From: Candidatus Parvarchaeota archaeon
GTDB taxonomy: Archaea > Nanobdellota > Nanobdellia > CSSed11-243R1
Length of the DNA stretch: 5,994 nt
Reading direction: 5' to 3'
NCBI GenBank assembly: GCA_003563585.1
Contig: PWUQ01000034.1
Location: forward strand, 1 to 5,994
The translations under genes and the position numbers were made by a program. Below, in pieces: positions 4,591 through 5,994 of this stretch. Every line of letters starts with the position of its first letter. Within the stretch, counting starts at the first letter, position 1. The notes beneath the pieces were generated by a model. It did no database searches. It was not told where the DNA came from and was given only the letters and a program-made list of their open reading frames with translations.

Positions 4591-4719
4591 TTAGGGTTGT
4601 GGAGGCCACTTGAAAAGTGAACGCATTCTTTTTCTAAATGCTTTCTTCCTCAACGAATTAAGTCCCACAATTATTCCAAGCCCGATTAAAATCCAAGGCA
4701 TAAGTGTACCTATTTCCAT
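4591..4719 (-). CDS. 42-residue single-pass membrane peptide
   Basis: From ATG at 4719 to TAA at 4591-4593 the frame reads MEIGTLMPWILIGLGIIVGL, then NSLRKKAFRKRMRSLFKW and PPQP. Residues 5-20 form one hydrophobic helix. The following stretch carries nine Lys/Arg, so by the positive-inside rule the C-terminus should face the cytoplasm. A TTTTTAA box centred 26 bases upstream of the ATG supports a leaderless gene. The clean split into helix and basic tail argues against a chance frame. No family is recognised. It lies upstream of cysS on the same strand (75 bp gap), but each seems to have its own promoter. Small membrane peptides often act as partners of larger membrane complexes; nothing here names the partner. 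Confidence 0.6.
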   Translation of the reverse strand: MEIGTLMPWILIGLGIIVGLNSLRKKAFRKRMRSLFKWPPQP

Positions 4720-4741
4720 GATAACTAATCAAGTTTGAAAG

Positions 4742-4748
4742 TTAAAAA
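4742..4748 (-). promoter_or_regulatory. TATA-like box of the 42-residue gene
   Basis: TTTTTAA on the minus strand is centred 26 bases from the ATG at 4719, consistent with a leaderless transcript. Confidence 0.4.
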
Positions 4749-4770
4749 TCTTTCTTATATTAATATTTTG

Positions 4771-4840
4771 GGAACTAAGAAGCTACCCTGTATTTCACAG
4801 GCTTTCGCCTCATTGGGTGTCAACACTTCATCATCGTTCC
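4771..4840 (-). ncRNA. Candidate C/D box sRNA with a 23S rRNA guide
   Basis: A 70-nt minus-strand element is closed by GGAAC (4840-4836) and GUUCC (4775-4771). Next to the stem are a perfect C box, AUGAUGA (4834-4828), and a degenerate D box, CUUA instead of CUGA (4779-4776). The nine bases just before it, GGGUAGCUU (4788-4780), are complementary to AAGCUACCC, a segment I recall as highly conserved in archaeal 23S rRNA just before the GGGGAUAACAGG loop of domain V. By the D+5 rule the methylated base would be the U of that segment. AAUGA (4814-4810) may be D'; a C' box is unclear. A TATA box ends about 22 bases upstream, placing the transcription start at the G of GGAAC. Internally GGC-GAAA-GCC and CUGU/ACAG can also pair, so another structured RNA is possible. 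Box D is the weak point. Confidence 0.45.
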
Positions 4841-4862
4841 TATATCAAATAATCAGTTTTTG

Positions 4863-4870
4863 TTTATAAA
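4863..4870. promoter_or_regulatory. Symmetric TATA box between the sRNA candidate and the membrane protein gene
   Basis: TTTATAAA is a perfect palindrome. Leftward, 26 bases from its centre is position 4840-4841, the first base of the sRNA candidate. Rightward it gives a start near 4893, five bases before the ATG at 4898. One box may therefore serve both. Confidence 0.55.
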
Positions 4871-4897
4871 ACCATTGGAAAACTTAATAATTGTTGA

Positions 4898-5146
4898 ATG
4901 AATTTTTTATTTATGAAAATTTTTAACAAAAAGGAAGCAAAATGGTATTTTTATTTTGGGTTGGGTGCGACATTTATAGCCACAGGAGCACTATGGATTT
5001 TTAATCACTATGCGAAATTGCCACAAAATGCTGCTAAAGGAATTGAATCAGAATTTCCTATGGTTGCTGGATTTCTTTTCCTTTTTGGAATAGCAACTTT
5101 TTTAATTACTAAAATTTATTATGAAAAAACAAAGGTGAAAAAATGA
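4898..5146 (+). CDS. Small membrane protein with two transmembrane helices
   Basis: 82 residues, family not recognised. A basic N-terminus (KIFNKKEAKW) is followed by helix 1 (about 17-36, YFYFGLGATFIATGALWIF), a polar loop of roughly 17 residues, helix 2 (about 54-73, PMVAGFLFLFGIATFLI), and a lysine-rich C-terminus. Positive charge at both ends puts both termini in the cytoplasm with the loop outside. ATG at 4898 is chosen because it is the first in frame after the predicted transcription start; Met6 (4913) is the alternative. The stop overlaps the start of the zinc-ribbon gene as ATGA (5143-5146), so the two are one translationally coupled operon. Confidence 0.75.
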   Translation: MNFLFMKIFNKKEAKWYFYFGLGATFIATGALWIFNHYAKLPQNAAKGIESEFPMVAGFLFLFGIATFLITKIYYEKTKVKK

Positions 5147-5406
5147 AAATGCCAGAATCAATGGATGAATGTATTTTTTTTACAAACAGAATTTTAGAAG
5201 ATAAAACCAAACTTCGTGCATGGGTACCTGAAGGACAAAATATCGTTAATATAATTTACACATGCGGGAAATGTGGGTATGAAGGAGAGGTAAGTCAAAA
5301 TTATGAAAAGCCAATAACTTTCATATGTGAAGATTGCGGAGAAAAAATAGTTGTTAAACCATTGAAAAAAGGAAAACGAGGAAGAAAAAAGAAGAAGAAG
5401 AAATAA
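5143..5406 (+). CDS. Zinc-ribbon protein with a polylysine tail
   Basis: 87 residues. Four cysteines in two pairs, CGKC (41-44) and CEDC (62-65), 17 residues apart form a zinc ribbon. The N-terminus MPESMDECIFFTNRILEDK is a motif I remember from small archaeal zinc-ribbon proteins found in DPANN-type genomes, whose function is not known to me. The tail GKRGRKKKKKK suggests contact with nucleic acid, such as the ribosome, but this is inference. The tail is encoded by a run of AAG/GAA triplets (about 5380-5402), which could vary in length by slippage. The ATG at 5143 overlaps the stop of the preceding membrane gene; an in-frame ATG at 5149 is equally close to the conserved motif. The 3' end lies 3 bp from the convergent gene. 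Confidence 0.8.
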   Translation: MKMPESMDECIFFTNRILEDKTKLRAWVPEGQNIVNIIYTCGKCGYEGEVSQNYEKPITFICEDCGEKIVVKPLKKGKRGRKKKKKK

Positions 5407-5409
5407 AAT

Positions 5410-5835
5410 TTATTCTTCTATAGTTTGATTATTAGTGTCTGTATACCCATATCTAAAAAGTATAGTTTCCCCTTTTGTAAGAATGTAATCCTCTATTTTT
5501 TCATCAACTTCTATCTCAATAGAGCCTGCTGCAGTTTCTTCGATTCTATAAAATTCCCATTCTCTGTGTGGTGTATTACAAAAGTGTGCAATACATTCCA
5601 CATTACCTTGAGATATGCTAACAGAATACGCTATATTAGATATAGCGTTTAAAGCAGTTGTCTTTCCTTCTGTTATAGGAACTTCTTCTCTGAATATTCC
5701 ATCTTCTCCCAAATCTATTATTATTGCCGCTCGATTTCGTTCAAAACCAAATCCGGTAAAAACAATAAAAAAAGCAGATAGTCCAAACAATACAACCATT
5801 AAAATTTGCAACATTCTATTTAATGACAAATCCAT
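5410..5835 (-). CDS. Membrane-anchored DUF4430-like extracytoplasmic protein
   Basis: 141 residues. A single N-terminal hydrophobic segment (about 9-29, LQILMVVLFGLSAFFIVFTGF) is an uncleaved anchor or a signal peptide without a clear cleavage site. The outside part follows the DUF4430 pattern: strand RAAIIIDLG, EGKTTALNAISNIAYSVSI (helix after 'g-tt-l-al'), a W-E-F-Y strand (93-96), and YILTKGETILFRYGY near the end, where DUF4430 proteins have 'y-l-dGD-i-w-Y'. In the wider family such domains resemble the cobalamin-binding protein C-terminal fold, but no cobalamin role can be claimed. Cys81 and Cys86 lie close together and could form a disulfide, which would suit the oxidoreductase at the left of the window. 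The ATG at 5835 sits 26 bases from a TTTAAAT box. Confidence 0.7.
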   Translation of the reverse strand: MDLSLNRMLQILMVVLFGLSAFFIVFTGFGFERNRAAIIIDLGEDGIFREEVPITEGKTTALNAISNIAYSVSISQGNVECIAHFCNTPHREWEFYRIEETAAGSIEIEVDEKIEDYILTKGETILFRYGYTDTNNQTIEE

Positions 5836-5855
5836 ACTTCTTAGAATTTACCAAA

Positions 5856-5866
5856 GATTTAAATTT
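5856..5866 (-). promoter_or_regulatory. TATA-like box of the DUF4430-like gene
   Basis: AAATTTAAATC on the minus strand is centred 26 bases upstream of the ATG at 5835, predicting a leaderless mRNA. Confidence 0.6.
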
Positions 5867-5914
5867 CTTTTCAATTAATTATTAATTATTTTAAAGTAGT
5901 GAATATTAGTAAAG

Positions 5915-5924
5915 TTTATAAATA
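5915..5924 (+). promoter_or_regulatory. TATA box of the gene starting at 5974
   Basis: TTTATAAATA, preceded by purine-rich GTAAAG that could be a BRE. It predicts a transcription start near 5945 and a leader of roughly 29 nt. Confidence 0.6.
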
Positions 5925-5973
5925 ACTATTTGTTAAAAATAGATAGACATAATTACAAAGAGGTGTTAAAAAA

Positions 5974-5994
5974 ATGGATAATAAAGAAAATCAA
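5974..5994 (+). CDS. Start of an unidentified gene (3' end outside window)
   Basis: Only MDNKENQ is visible, too little to identify. The start is well supported: AGAGGTG (5959-5965) is a strong Shine-Dalgarno, complementary to the archaeal 16S rRNA tail, 8 bases before the ATG, and a good TATA box lies 50 bases upstream. It is the only gene here with a leader and a Shine-Dalgarno, which suggests a well-expressed gene or the first gene of an operon. Confidence 0.7.

Noticed and set aside
4771..4870. Plus-strand riboswitch leader for the membrane protein gene
   Set aside because: A good TATA box lies between the structured segment and the gene, and the fluoride-type and other consensus sequences I tried did not match.
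5425..5878. Plus-strand frames at 5425-5652 and 5615-5878
   Set aside because: They lie opposite the DUF4430-like gene, lack promoters, and have Ser/Ile/Phe-rich shadow composition.

Overview
The window is AT-rich and looks archaeal, most likely from a small-genome DPANN-type lineage. The evidence is: TATA-like boxes (TTTAAAT, TTTATAAA) repeatedly about 26 bases upstream of start codons, implying leaderless mRNAs; a tRNA-Cys with a short intron whose junctions fit a bulge-helix-bulge and with no encoded CCA; a candidate C/D box sRNA; and many small overlapping genes. The lineage is inferred from style, not from a marker gene comparison.

Layout. Positions 1-839 (+) hold the 3' part of a probably secreted disulfide oxidoreductase: two copies of a ~91-residue N-terminal domain and then a thioredoxin fold with CPYC. 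A T-rich stretch separates it from a minus-strand pair: a reading frame at 1112-1363 broken by one in-frame TAG, and a 100-residue protein (846-1148) resembling the C-terminal part of ThiF/MoeB-type E1 enzymes. Positions 1395-2934 carry two paralogous toxin-antitoxin modules in tandem. In each, a plus-strand PIN-domain (VapC-like) toxin converges on a minus-strand ribbon-helix-helix (VapB-like) antitoxin, with overlapping 3' ends. An identical 25-bp repeat lies 36 or 37 bp before each toxin. Each antitoxin start is preceded by a TATA box and a direct repeat of 10-bp period.

Positions 2959-4515 (-) hold cysS followed 46 bp later by its cognate tRNA-Cys(GCA), which carries a 14-nt intron. The next 380 bases, which have no long reading frame, contain a 42-residue membrane peptide gene (4591-4719, -), a candidate C/D box sRNA whose guide matches a conserved 23S rRNA segment (4771-4840, -), and a nearly symmetric TATA box that could serve both that RNA and the gene to its right. 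Positions 4898-5406 (+) are a two-gene operon (two-helix membrane protein, then a zinc-ribbon protein) joined by an ATGA overlap. A minus-strand membrane-anchored DUF4430-like protein (5410-5835) converges on it. The last 20 bases begin another gene, the only one with a strong Shine-Dalgarno and leader.

How the genes relate. The clearest functional link is cysS with tRNA-Cys. The most unusual part is the tandem convergent toxin-antitoxin pair with its perfectly conserved non-coding repeat.
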